In this document: in pieces, positions 53,009 through 61,669 of the stretch
Layout: each line of letters starts with the position of its first letter
Numbering within the stretch: position 1 is the stretch's first letter
Assembly: GCA_964451255.1 (NCBI GenBank)
Contig: CAYVHL010000001.1
Location: 124,001-188,000, forward strand
DNA from: JAHBTB01 sp964451255
Lineage (GTDB): Bacteria; Armatimonadota; Fimbriimonadia; Fimbriimonadales; Fimbriimonadaceae
Direction: 5' to 3'
Length of the DNA: 64,000 nt
Made by a program: the position numbers and the translations under genes
Notes under the pieces: model-generated
What the model saw: only the letters and a program-made list of their open reading frames with translations
Database searches by the model: none
What the model was told of the DNA's origin: nothing

Positions 53009-54412
53009 CTAGCCGCCACCCCTCGGCGTGACCCGAGGAAGCCGGTCAGGCATGTCAGCCAAGTGGTAGGCCAACGCCCCTACATAGGTGGCGTTCTGGG
53101 CGATGCACTTTTGCTGCACGTAGCTGATCCGGTCGTTCTGCGTGTGCCATATCTCCGTGTAGGAGACCGGGCCGGCGGCGTGGTCGAGTTGGAATCCAGG
53201 CACCCCGAGTCTGATGAAGGAGTTGTGGTCACTTCCCCCGCCTGTCAAGCGGGCGACCGTCCGGATCGAGAACGGGTACTGAGGATAGGCTGATGCAAGC
53301 TGGCTCACCGTGTCCTTGATATAGGGCTCCATCGCCTTTTCGACCGCGATCCCTTCGTAGGGGTTCTGTCCTTCGTCTTCGACAAGCACGGCTTGGATCT
53401 TGGGAATCTCGTCTTTGTGCTTCTCCACGTAACCCCGAGAGCCGAGGAGGCCCTGCTCCTCGCCGCTCCACAAAATGAACCGGATCGTCCTCGCCGGACG
53501 AAGGTGCAGCTTGGCAAACGTGCGCGCCAGCTCGAAGACAAGCGCACAGCCGGTGCCGTTGTCCATTGCCCCCTGCGAACCTGGCCCGTCCCAACTGTCG
53601 AAGTGACCGCTAACGATCACGTACTCGTCAGGCTTGGACGATCCCTTGATCTCGGCGACGACGTTATACAGCTTTGTCTTCTCGTCGGTCAGTTTGTTGT
53701 CGACGTTGAACTCCAGGACAGGATTCCTACCGTTATCCAAGTTGTACGTGACCAAGCCGAAGTCAGCTTTGTCGATGACGACGAGCGGGGTCTTCGGCAA
53801 AGTGTCCTTCGTGTAACGAGACCAGCTGCCGTGCGTCCAAACGTACTTTTCGGCTGTCGAACTGTAGACCCGGCCTGCGATTCCCAACGAGTCCAGGTAC
53901 TTGTCGACTTCGGTCGGCCTGGCCAAATTCGCGCTTCCCATCCCCACAGGTCTAGGCATCAGCACCCAAGCGCCCTTGAAGGCTCCCGGTGTCTTCTTGG
54001 CCGCTTCAAGCGTGTCCGGGCACCGGACGGCAGGGCCAGCTACAGGCCCGTTGGTGCCGACTGTGTAGGCAGGTGTGCTGAACGGCATTTGGTAGCGATA
54101 TGGCGCGGCTAGGCAGCCTGAGTTGTGGGGTCCGCGCTGGAACCGGACCGGGGCCTCCATGTACTCCTCCAAGTGCGCCTCGTCGACGCCCAGCGCACGG
54201 AACTTCTGGACTGCCCAGTGTTGGGCGTTCAGGAGCGCGTCCGAAGCTGTGGACCGAGGCCCAAAGCTGACGATCTCCTTGAGGATGTCTAGGCCATGGG
54301 GGTTGTCACGTGTCTCGGCGACGATCTGGGCGATCGGGTCGGTCGTTTGGGCAGAGACAAGGCTGATCGCCGCGATGGCGGCGATCACAAAGGGGGTGCG
54401 GATGCGGAACAT
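53009..54412 (-). CDS. Secreted M28-family peptidase (carboxypeptidase Q-like)
   Basis: 467 residues, signal peptide (FVIAAIAAISLVSAQ). A protease-associated insert (about 90-220) precedes the zinc core: VSGHFDSWDG, GAMDNGTGCAL, SGEEQGLLGSRGY, EDEGQNPY and the final His in GGSDHNSF. All co-catalytic ligands appear present. It cleaves dipeptides or N-terminal residues outside the cytoplasm. It is distinct from the M28 enzyme at 16474-18042, sharing only motifs. Confidence 0.9.
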   Translation of the reverse strand: MFRIRTPFVIAAIAAISLVSAQTTDPIAQIVAETRDNPHGLDILKEIVSFGPRSTASDALLNAQHWAVQKFRALGVDEAHLEEYMEAPVRFQRGPHNSGCLAAPYRYQMPFSTPAYTVGTNGPVAGPAVRCPDTLEAAKKTPGAFKGAWVLMPRPVGMGSANLARPTEVDKYLDSLGIAGRVYSSTAEKYVWTHGSWSRYTKDTLPKTPLVVIDKADFGLVTYNLDNGRNPVLEFNVDNKLTDEKTKLYNVVAEIKGSSKPDEYVIVSGHFDSWDGPGSQGAMDNGTGCALVFELARTFAKLHLRPARTIRFILWSGEEQGLLGSRGYVEKHKDEIPKIQAVLVEDEGQNPYEGIAVEKAMEPYIKDTVSQLASAYPQYPFSIRTVARLTGGGSDHNSFIRLGVPGFQLDHAAGPVSYTEIWHTQNDRISYVQQKCIAQNATYVGALAYHLADMPDRLPRVTPRGGG

Positions 54413-54450
54413 AGGCGGTCTCGCCTAGTCTAGCCCGCCGAGCGACCAGA

Positions 54451-57400
54451 TTAGAATCTGACCGAGTAATCGAGGCGCATACCCCAGTTCTGCAAGTTCG
54501 CGCCTGCCGGTCGGCTGTCGCCCCAGTTCAGGTTTTCCAGCCAGAAGGAGAGGGATTGGTTCTTGCCGGGGCGTTGGTCGAAATGCAGTCCGATCTTGTT
54601 AGCCGTCTGCCGTTCGCCGTTTCGATCCCACTGCAACAAGCTGAAGCTAAGGTTCAAAGGCGACGGGTTGCTGGCAAAGAACGTCGTGTTGATCTTGGCC
54701 TCGCGATAGAGCGACTGCGCCACCGCGTCACGGGCGACTTCGCTCCAGCTCATGTCGAACTTGAAGTTATTGTCCTTCGTATAGTTGAACGACCACGTGT
54801 TCTTGCGCTCGTCGACTGGCACCGAGCCAAGGATCACGTCGTTGCGCTGTTGCAACGGGTTGGTCGTCATCTGATGGACGAGTTGGGCGTGGTCGTTGAA
54901 GTTGACCAGGAACGAGTAGTCCCGGATCATCACGTTCTCGTCTGTCGGCAACGTGCGGACACCGTATTTGACGTCGCCTCGTACCGCGGCCTTGCCTGTC
55001 TTGTCAGTGGTCAAAGTCAGTACGCGGTCGATCGCCCTGAAGCCGTCGCCGGCGACCTGGCTGATATAGTCGAAGCCAAAGCCGATGTTTCCGTATGAGC
55101 CGCCGAAGCCCATGCGAAGGTTTTCCTTTTGCCAGGCGAAGTTGTCGCGGGCCGTGTCGGAAGAGTAATTGAACCTCAGGTCGTGGAATCCCCCAAAGGA
55201 GAACGGCTTGACGTTTTTAAAGCTGAAGTTGCCGATGTTTTGGTTGCGCTTGTCGTCCCAACTGTTGTTGGTATAGCTCGCGCTGTCGACCTGCACTCCT
55301 TGGATCTGGCCCGGCGTCAGAGACACCCGGTTGTTCAGCGTGCCGTCAGTCGGTCCGTCCAGATGGCGAGCGGAGTTGACGTCCAGCTTGATGCCCTTGC
55401 CGAAATCAACAGAGACGCCGAAGTTCTTCTTAGCGTCGTCCGGCCTGTCGCCGTCGCGGAGAGTGCGCTCGTCAGTGAGGCTCACTTGCACCCTCGGCGT
55501 GATCTGCTGGGCGATCGTGTTCGCCGTCGTCGTCTCACGATCCCCGTTGCTGTATTTCGTTTCGCTCTGTTCGGTGCGCAGTGCCGTGGTCTTGCTGAGG
55601 TTCGCCTCGTAGACGACCGCATTACGGTTGGAGTCAGGCTGCGTGTCTTGGGTGCCGCTGAAGCTCGCCTGTTCATTGACGACCGTCAACTTGCCCAACT
55701 TTCCGAAGTCGCGCGCCACGGTGAACAGCTGGGCGCTCTGGTCTTGGTTGACATGGTCGATGTCGTTGACCCTGTTGAGCATCGTCTGGAACGAGACCGC
55801 AGTCAGCCGATCCAGCTTGTACTCGATCAGTTTGTTATCGACCTCTCGGAAGATGTTCAGGTCGGTGTTCTGGTCGTTGTTGTGCTTGAAGTCGACCTTC
55901 AACGAAGGCAGAAGCTGCCACTTCAGCGACCAGGCGGTCTGGTCATATCCCATCAGTTGCTGGAATACGTTGCGTTGCGGATCGGCCATCGTGGCCAAGC
56001 CATTGAACATGGAGGTGACGTTTCGACGGGCATAGGTGCCCTCGAAGCCCTTGTCCGTGTAAGAAAAATCAGTCCGCGCCGCCTCGCCCGTGGCATCGGC
56101 CGCGTGCATCGTGTCCAGATTGATCTTGCCGCTCTTCATCAAGTCTGCCGACAGGCTGAATGCTGTTCGACCAAGACCGTCCGAGATTCCGACTGCCTTC
56201 TGCTCGGTCGGCATGAGCTGGCCCGCGGCCCCGAACGTGTCGGACACGCCTTGTTGGGTGAATCCGGCCTTCACCTTGGGCGACTCAAAGCGGACGGTGC
56301 TTTGTCGGGCTCCCCCTGTTTGCGAGTTCACCGAGTAAGTGTCCGCTGCCAGCTTCGACTGCTTGCCCAGATCCAGATTAAGGTTCCACCACGACCGCTC
56401 GAGGCCAGCCGCATACCCAAAGGCGCCGATGTCGCCCCCTTCTGCCCGTGGGTTACCCGCCGCGGCGAGCACATCGTCCACATACCCCTTTGTCTCTTGA
56501 GGTGTCAGTGAGCTGAACGACGTGAAGCCACTGCCTGACCCGATCGAACCGTGCTGGACGCTGAACTTTGGACTGGCGATAGAAAACTTAGTCGCCACCA
56601 AGCCACCGGTGTCACTGCTGATCTGGTTGTCGCTGAACTTCAGTTCCCAGCCCTTAGCAAAGGGACTCTCTAACCCAAAAGAGTGACGGGCAAGCCCGAC
56701 CTCTTTCGCCAGTTGTCCACGGTCCGCGTCCCTGAGGTCACCGAACCGGGAGAACCCGTTGTCGACCTTCTGATCACTGAACCAAGCCTTGGACTTGCCG
56801 TAATCAAGCGACATCGCCCTCCGATAAAGGCCGGTGCCGTTCTGATCCTGAGTGCGCGAGTCCGTGTATTGCAGTGCGCCGCCCTTGAACTCTTGCTTGG
56901 CTCCGATGTTGTCGAAGCTGAGCCCGCGCTCCTTCGCCAGTTGGTTGCGGTCGGCCTCTCTGAGGCTGTCGAAGCGGTTGAAAGTCGGGTCGACGACGCG
57001 CGAGTCCCATGTGAAGCTGAACCCGCCCAAGCCCATTCCGTAGTTGCGCCAAGACACGCTGCCGGTGTCGTCACCCACCGTCTGCACGCCGCCGCTAAGC
57101 TTGAGGTCGCCAGCCTTGACGCCGGTCAGTTCGAAACCGCTGCGCTTGAGACCCTTTTCCTTCGCCAATTCGTCGATCTGAGCTTGCGAATACCCGGCCG
57201 AAGCGAATGATTGGAACGCGCCGAACCTGTCGTCTATATCTTGGTAACTGGCCTTGAACTGGCCGCCCAGCACCTTGGTCGCAAGGTTCTGGACGATGGC
57301 CGTGCCCTGACCTTCATCGACCTTCTCCGTCGTCGTGCTTCCGTCAATCAGGTTTTCCGAATCCACCTTGTGACGGTCGCCCACCATGAAGAGGCCACTC

Positions 57401-57939
57401 AACGAGCCTCCGCCGGCCAAGCTATAGGAGTTAGTCAGGCCGTAGAGATTTGAGGACATCAGCGTCCCGCCGCTGGTGCGCTCCGCTAGACCAAGACCGA
57501 AGATAGCCTTGGATCCCGGAGCAAAGTCCATGGTAAAACCAGAAAACTTGTTGTTTCCACCACCGCCGTGCATAAACACGCCTTTACCGTCTTTCTTGTC
57601 GTCATAACGGTAGGTGAGGCGTAAGCTTTGCCCGTCAAGATAGGGCACGCGAAGGACGATGCTCCCGGCGTCGTAGTCGATGGAATAGTCCTGGTCGCGC
57701 ACGAGGTCACGGCCTTCCAGATCCACACGTTCCGAGGACGGTATGACGTGGCCCTGCCTTAGAGGGATGACCATCGTGCCAGGGTGCAACCGCACCAGTT
57801 CGATGGCGTTTTTGCCACCGACTTCGGGCACGGGGTTGGCGAGGCTCGGGGTCTCAGGGGTCGATTGGGCGTTCGCGACGACTGCGGCCAGCGCCAATAC
57901 CGCTAACCCTAACCGCCGTGTCGTCCTATTGACCCTCAT
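54451..57939 (-). CDS. Giant outer-membrane beta-barrel candidate with ~76-residue repeats
   Basis: The start is ATG 57939, with GGAG nine bases upstream; ATG 57945 is possible. About 1162 residues with signal peptide (LGLAVLALAAVVANAQ). An N-terminal domain (VIPSSERVDLEGRDLVRDQDYSIDYDAGSIVLRVP) resembles a periplasmic beta-domain. The middle holds about six repeats of 76-97 residues, each opening with an F-x-x-F-type helix (FNRFDSLREADRNQLAKERG; FSRFGDLRDADRGQLAKEVG) followed by alternating beta strands. The C-terminal half alternates hydrophobic and polar residues and ends in YSVRF, the aromatic C-terminus recognised by BamA. No plug or TonB box is seen. Confidence 0.72.
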   Translation of the reverse strand: MRVNRTTRRLGLAVLALAAVVANAQSTPETPSLANPVPEVGGKNAIELVRLHPGTMVIPLRQGHVIPSSERVDLEGRDLVRDQDYSIDYDAGSIVLRVPYLDGQSLRLTYRYDDKKDGKGVFMHGGGGNNKFSGFTMDFAPGSKAIFGLGLAERTSGGTLMSSNLYGLTNSYSLAGGGSLSGLFMVGDRHKVDSENLIDGSTTTEKVDEGQGTAIVQNLATKVLGGQFKASYQDIDDRFGAFQSFASAGYSQAQIDELAKEKGLKRSGFELTGVKAGDLKLSGGVQTVGDDTGSVSWRNYGMGLGGFSFTWDSRVVDPTFNRFDSLREADRNQLAKERGLSFDNIGAKQEFKGGALQYTDSRTQDQNGTGLYRRAMSLDYGKSKAWFSDQKVDNGFSRFGDLRDADRGQLAKEVGLARHSFGLESPFAKGWELKFSDNQISSDTGGLVATKFSIASPKFSVQHGSIGSGSGFTSFSSLTPQETKGYVDDVLAAAGNPRAEGGDIGAFGYAAGLERSWWNLNLDLGKQSKLAADTYSVNSQTGGARQSTVRFESPKVKAGFTQQGVSDTFGAAGQLMPTEQKAVGISDGLGRTAFSLSADLMKSGKINLDTMHAADATGEAARTDFSYTDKGFEGTYARRNVTSMFNGLATMADPQRNVFQQLMGYDQTAWSLKWQLLPSLKVDFKHNNDQNTDLNIFREVDNKLIEYKLDRLTAVSFQTMLNRVNDIDHVNQDQSAQLFTVARDFGKLGKLTVVNEQASFSGTQDTQPDSNRNAVVYEANLSKTTALRTEQSETKYSNGDRETTTANTIAQQITPRVQVSLTDERTLRDGDRPDDAKKNFGVSVDFGKGIKLDVNSARHLDGPTDGTLNNRVSLTPGQIQGVQVDSASYTNNSWDDKRNQNIGNFSFKNVKPFSFGGFHDLRFNYSSDTARDNFAWQKENLRMGFGGSYGNIGFGFDYISQVAGDGFRAIDRVLTLTTDKTGKAAVRGDVKYGVRTLPTDENVMIRDYSFLVNFNDHAQLVHQMTTNPLQQRNDVILGSVPVDERKNTWSFNYTKDNNFKFDMSWSEVARDAVAQSLYREAKINTTFFASNPSPLNLSFSLLQWDRNGERQTANKIGLHFDQRPGKNQSLSFWLENLNWGDSRPAGANLQNWGMRLDYSVRF

Positions 57940-57983
57940 GGTCATATACTCCCTGGTTTCTATTATCGCAGGTCCAGGCCAGC

Positions 57984-58018
57984 AACCTAGTGCCCTGAGC
58001 ACTCAAAACCACTAGGTT
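57984..58018 (-). promoter_or_regulatory. 9-bp inverted repeat upstream of the barrel-protein gene
   Basis: AACCTAGTG, 17 bases, CACTAGGTT: perfect arms. On the minus strand the inner arm covers the -35 region of a likely -10 box GATAAT (57962-57967), so it could be an operator. Read on the plus strand it is a stem followed by TTTTTATT, like a terminator, but no plus-strand gene precedes it. Confidence 0.4.
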
Positions 58019-58127
58019 TTTATTGGCATGGAACCTGATCCCTGTATGACTGACGGCTGTAAGTCCAACTGGTTTCGCATTTCTGACCCTCACTGGACGC
58101 AACGGAACGCCCAAGTATCGGCTTGGG

Positions 58128-58307
58128 ATGGAACAGCAGGAATCGTACGTCTCTATAAAAATGACCCAGGAGGAGGCCTATGAGCTACTCAGCAGGTGCT
58201 TGCAAAGCCAGGAGGAGGACACGCCAGTGTTCCGCTCCGCTCTGCGGCGCCTCGCCCGGGCGGCCGAGACCCCTTGCGTCCTGGAAATCGTGCGGCAAGC
58301 CGCCTAG
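58128..58307 (+). CDS. Small 59-residue helical protein, unknown
   Basis: Open frame from ATG 58128 to TAG 58307: MEQQESYVSIKMTQEEAYEL, then a charged, Arg/Ala-rich helical second half (FRSALRRLARAAETP) ending in VRQAA. Third codon positions are GC-rich like nearby genes, which supports coding. No strong ribosome site (GGG beside the ATG); ATG 58161 is an alternative. It converges on and overlaps the oxidoreductase gene by four bases. Function unknown. Confidence 0.45.
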   Translation: MEQQESYVSIKMTQEEAYELLSRCLQSQEEDTPVFRSALRRLARAAETPCVLEIVRQAA

Positions 58308-59458
58308 ACGCTGACCCAACCTTGGCCCGAGTGGCTGCGCTCCACCGCGTCCAAGACCACCTGGTTGCGTAGCCCGTCCTCAATGTCCGGGCTGGGTGAC
58401 TTCCCTTCTGCAATCGCCGTCACCGCGTCGGCCAGCAAGTCGATGAACGTGTGCTCGTAGCCGATGATATGGCCGGCGGGCCAAAAATGCCCGGCATAGG
58501 GGTGGACACCGTCGGTCACCTGGATGACCCGGAACCCTTGCGTCTCCGCCGGATCCTCGTTGTTGTAGTACTCCAGTTCGTTCATCCGCTCCAGGTTGAA
58601 CACTACCGACCCCTTTTCGCCGTTGATCTCGAACTTGTTGTGGTTCTTACGGCCGACCGCGAACCGAGTCGCCTCGAACGTGCCGATGGCGCCGCTCTTG
58701 AACTTGGCGAGGAAGAGGCTGGCGTCGTCCACCGTCACATCGCCGGTCTCGTTGCTCGCCGCCGCCCCGAGCCGGTCGTCGATCGCGCCTGCCAGGGGAC
58801 GCTTCTTGATGAACGTGTGCAACATGCCCGCCACTGATTCGAACTCGCCCATCAAGTGGCGGCCGAGGTCGATGATGTGGCTTCCGATGTCTCCGTGGGC
58901 CCCCGACCCTGCTTTCTCCTTCTGTAACCGCCACACGAGCGGAAAATTCGGGTCCGCGATCCAATCCTGCAGGTAGACGGCCCGAATGTGATACAGCCTG
59001 CCTAGCCGCCCCTCTGAGACCATCTTCTTGGCCAGCGCTACGGCCGGGGCCTTCCGGTAGTTGTGGAAAACCACGCTCGGCCTGCCACCTGCCTTGACCG
59101 CGTCGTAAATCTCCTGCGCGTCAGCCAACGTGTTGCCGATCGGCTTCTCACAGAAGACCATTTTCCCCGCCTTGGCCGCGGCGACCGCGATCTCCCTGTG
59201 GCTGTCGCCCGGCGTGCTGACGTCTACGACATCGATCTCGGGGTCGTCCAAAACCTTTCGGTAGTCGGTCTCATAGCCATCCCAACCAAAGTTGCCTGCG
59301 GCAGCGCGAACAGCTTCTTCGTGCCTGCCACAGATGGTCTTCATGCGGATGTCCATCGGCAGGTCGAAGAAGCGGCCGACCTGGCGGTAGGCGTTGCTGT
59401 GGGCCTTGCCCATGAACTGGTAGCCGATCAGGCCGACGGTCAAGGTTGGTTTAGACAC
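58304..59458 (-). CDS. Gfo/Idh/MocA-family oxidoreductase
   Basis: 384 residues. Rossmann start LTVGLIGYQFMGKAHSNAY, VDVVDVSTPGDSHREIAVAA, the conserved MVFCEKPIGNTLADA (Lys-Pro of the family), HNYRKAPAVALAKKM and the C-terminal beta domain. It oxidises a sugar, inositol or related polyol with NAD(P); the substrate cannot be told. The start is GTG 59458 with TAAACT six bases upstream, an apparent leaderless start. Confidence 0.9.
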   Translation of the reverse strand: MSKPTLTVGLIGYQFMGKAHSNAYRQVGRFFDLPMDIRMKTICGRHEEAVRAAAGNFGWDGYETDYRKVLDDPEIDVVDVSTPGDSHREIAVAAAKAGKMVFCEKPIGNTLADAQEIYDAVKAGGRPSVVFHNYRKAPAVALAKKMVSEGRLGRLYHIRAVYLQDWIADPNFPLVWRLQKEKAGSGAHGDIGSHIIDLGRHLMGEFESVAGMLHTFIKKRPLAGAIDDRLGAAASNETGDVTVDDASLFLAKFKSGAIGTFEATRFAVGRKNHNKFEINGEKGSVVFNLERMNELEYYNNEDPAETQGFRVIQVTDGVHPYAGHFWPAGHIIGYEHTFIDLLADAVTAIAEGKSPSPDIEDGLRNQVVLDAVERSHSGQGWVSV

Positions 59459-59464
59459 GGGCGG

Positions 59465-59470
59465 AGTTTA
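59465..59470 (-). promoter_or_regulatory. -10 box 6 bases before the oxidoreductase GTG (leaderless)
   Basis: The minus strand reads TAAACT, CCGCCC, GTG, without a Shine-Dalgarno. Confidence 0.42.
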
Positions 59471-59525
59471 TCGGCCCGCGGCCCGTACTTGCCCGCCCGA
59501 CATGAAAATGTGCCGCGGACGAAAC

Positions 59526-59557
59526 GGTGCGGGCCGTCCGTCAGGACGGCCCGCACC
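59526..59557 (-). terminator. Perfect 14-bp hairpin after the serine protease gene
   Basis: GGTGCGGGCCGTCC, loop GTCA, GGACGGCCCGCACC, 26 bases beyond the stop at 59583. On the minus strand it is followed by GTTTCG, a weak T-run. Confidence 0.62.
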
Positions 59558-59582
59558 TATTTCTTGCCCGTCGCAGCGGCGA

Positions 59583-60467
59583 CTAACTCGCTTTGCGCCG
59601 ACGGACGAGCGCAAGGAGACCCAGTCCGGCGACCGCCATCGTCCCCGGTTCCGGCACCGCTCCGTTGGCCATGGCCCAATCCCGAACAGCCTGGTTGGTG
59701 ACGTCGATCGCTCCGCTCCCGAAGTAGGCGACGCCCGGATCGATATAGACGTTGACCTGCTGGCCTTGATAGGTGCCGTTCCACGACCAACCGCTTGTGT
59801 TGGCGGCTGCGAACCCGTAGTCGGGCAACTTGTCCGGCGGTGTCGGCGTCCCGCCCTCCCAGTCTGTGTCGTTGAAATAGAAGGAGTTGATGCCGACCAG
59901 GTTTCCACTGGAGTCAAACCAACCGCCGCCCGAGTCTCCAGCCACCAGCGCCGCTTCACCCGCCACGTCTAAATAGGCGATGAGGGCCGAGCCCAAGCTT
60001 GTGTCGAACGTTCCGTCGATGGTGTTCTCGCCGGCCCGGCGCTTGCCGCCGCCGCTCTGGATCGTGTACCGATCCATGCTAGCCGCCACCACCCCCGTGT
60101 CACCGTAACCCACCATCGTGACACTGTCGCCAGCGTTGGGCGAACTGCCGATCGCGTACCAAGACGGCAAGGTCTCGGCGACTGTGACCATACGCAGGTC
60201 CGTCTGGACCCCATTGACAACCGGGCCTTCCACGGTGCCGACCTTCGTGTAGGTGACTCCACCCATGACAACGTTGTTGGCGCTGAAGTGGCGGGCGGAC
60301 AGAAACGCGTGGGGACCTACCGCGACCGCGCCACCGGCGCCCATCCGGCCGACGTACTGCCAAAAAGAGTCTTCCCCGTTCGGGGTCGTCGTCGAGGTCG
60401 TGGCCACGATTGCAAACGTTTGGGCCACGGCGCCCAGGGCCAAAATCACGAGTGAAAACTTTCTCAT
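59583..60467 (-). CDS. Trypsin-like serine protease with PEP-CTERM tail
   Basis: The start is ATG 60467 (MRKFSLVILALGAVAQTFA, signal peptide) with GGAG seven bases upstream. 294 residues of family S1: His in LSARHFS, Asp in QTDLRMV, nucleophile Ser in VAGDSGGGWF, all present. The C-terminus is VPEP, hydrophobic, VRRRKAS, an exosortase signal. It is probably a surface-attached or released protease. Single-gene unit ending at a strong hairpin. Confidence 0.88.
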   Translation of the reverse strand: MRKFSLVILALGAVAQTFAIVATTSTTTPNGEDSFWQYVGRMGAGGAVAVGPHAFLSARHFSANNVVMGGVTYTKVGTVEGPVVNGVQTDLRMVTVAETLPSWYAIGSSPNAGDSVTMVGYGDTGVVAASMDRYTIQSGGGKRRAGENTIDGTFDTSLGSALIAYLDVAGEAALVAGDSGGGWFDSSGNLVGINSFYFNDTDWEGGTPTPPDKLPDYGFAAANTSGWSWNGTYQGQQVNVYIDPGVAYFGSGAIDVTNQAVRDWAMANGAVPEPGTMAVAGLGLLALVRRRKAS

Positions 60468-60585
60468 TGATGCACTCCTCATCCAAATAATCGCGTGGTT
60501 GGCGCGCGTCATATCAGTCTAACTCCTTCTGCCGCGCGAATTGCCCGAACGGGCGATAACCCGTTAGAAATACCAGTTCCCGAGC

Positions 60586-61665
60586 GTGCCTCCCTCACCT
60601 TGCCACAATCAGAGTCGCTTGTCAGAACGGTCCCCAGGATTCTCGATCGGCCCGGTCAGGGTCGACCCGCCTGTCCTCCTCGCCCCGATGGAGGACGTCA
60701 GCAACCTGCCGTTTCGCCTGATCGCCAAGGAGATCGCCGGGCCCGGGATCATGTTCACCGAGTTTGTCTCAGCCATGGCCGTCCACTTTCAGGCCAAGAA
60801 GACCTTTCGAAAGCTCCGCGTCCACCCGGAAGAACGTCCCCTGGGCATCCAGATCTTCGGCGCGGTCCCCGAAGTAATGGCCGAGACCGCGCGGGTCGCC
60901 GAGGAGGCCGGGGCCGACCTCGTCGACATCAACATGGGCTGCTGGGTGCCCAAAGTCTGCAAGACGGGGTCTGGCGCCGCCCTCCTCAAAGACCCTGTGC
61001 AGGCCGAGCGGGTCGTATCCGCCGTCGTGCAGGCCGTCCGGATCCCGGTCACCGTCAAGATCCGGGCGGGCTGGGAGCACTCGCAGTTCGCCGCGCCAGA
61101 GCTGGCCAAGCGGTTCGTCGATGCAGGGGCCAAGATGGTCACCCTCCACGCCCGTTTCGCACGGCAGGGATTTGAGGGGCAGGCAGACTGGGACCTGCTC
61201 CGTCGTATGCGTGACGCCGTCGAAGTGCCGTTCATCGGCAACGGTGACGTGAAGGATCCGGACGACGCCGTCCGCATGTTCAGCGAGACCGGCGTCGACG
61301 GCGTCATGGTCGGACGGGCCGCGATCAGCGACCCGTGGCGTCTGGGACGCATCGTCGCCGCCGTCTCAGGGGCCCCGCCTCCTCCCATGCCGACGATCGA
61401 AGACCGAGTGGACACCGCCCTGAAGCACATGCGCATGATGGTCGGCTACCAACTTGAACTGGACGACATCGCCGACCTTCCCGACCATGTGGACCCGACG
61501 GAGGAACTGGCCGCGCTCCGTGCCCTTCGTTCAGTCTTGTCGCTATACATCAAGGGTGAACCAGGCGCAGCCGCCTTGCGAGGAAAGCTCACCTTGGCCG
61601 AATCGATGGCAGAGATCGAAGACCTCCTCATGGGCTTCTTACATGCCCGGCTTGCTTCGGTCTAG
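60586..61665 (+). CDS. dus: tRNA-dihydrouridine synthase
   Basis: Up to 359 residues of a TIM-barrel FMN enzyme reducing uridines in tRNA D-loops. LLAPMEDVSNLPFR (FMN entry), ADLVDINMGCWVPKVCKTGSGAALLKD (conserved Cys loop; Trp replaces the usual Pro after GC), TVKIRAGWEH, VTLHARFARQGFEG and FIGNGDVKDPDDA...GVMVGRAAISDPW are present. It is closest to DusB/NifR3. The start is uncertain: GTG 60586 or TTG 60619; the conserved part begins near residue 20. Confidence 0.9.
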   Translation: MPPSPCHNQSRLSERSPGFSIGPVRVDPPVLLAPMEDVSNLPFRLIAKEIAGPGIMFTEFVSAMAVHFQAKKTFRKLRVHPEERPLGIQIFGAVPEVMAETARVAEEAGADLVDINMGCWVPKVCKTGSGAALLKDPVQAERVVSAVVQAVRIPVTVKIRAGWEHSQFAAPELAKRFVDAGAKMVTLHARFARQGFEGQADWDLLRRMRDAVEVPFIGNGDVKDPDDAVRMFSETGVDGVMVGRAAISDPWRLGRIVAAVSGAPPPPMPTIEDRVDTALKHMRMMVGYQLELDDIADLPDHVDPTEELAALRALRSVLSLYIKGEPGAAALRGKLTLAESMAEIEDLLMGFLHARLASV

Positions 61666-61669
61666 CGCC

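Noticed and set aside
55129..56511. 460-codon plus-strand frame opposite the barrel-protein gene
   Set aside because: Val/Arg/Leu-rich antisense shadow without ribosome site or recognisable domain.
57984..58127. Possible cyclic di-GMP riboswitch upstream of the barrel gene
   Set aside because: Fragments such as GCGAAACC are suggestive, but the second conserved strand of the GEMM fold and the tetraloop receptor are missing.
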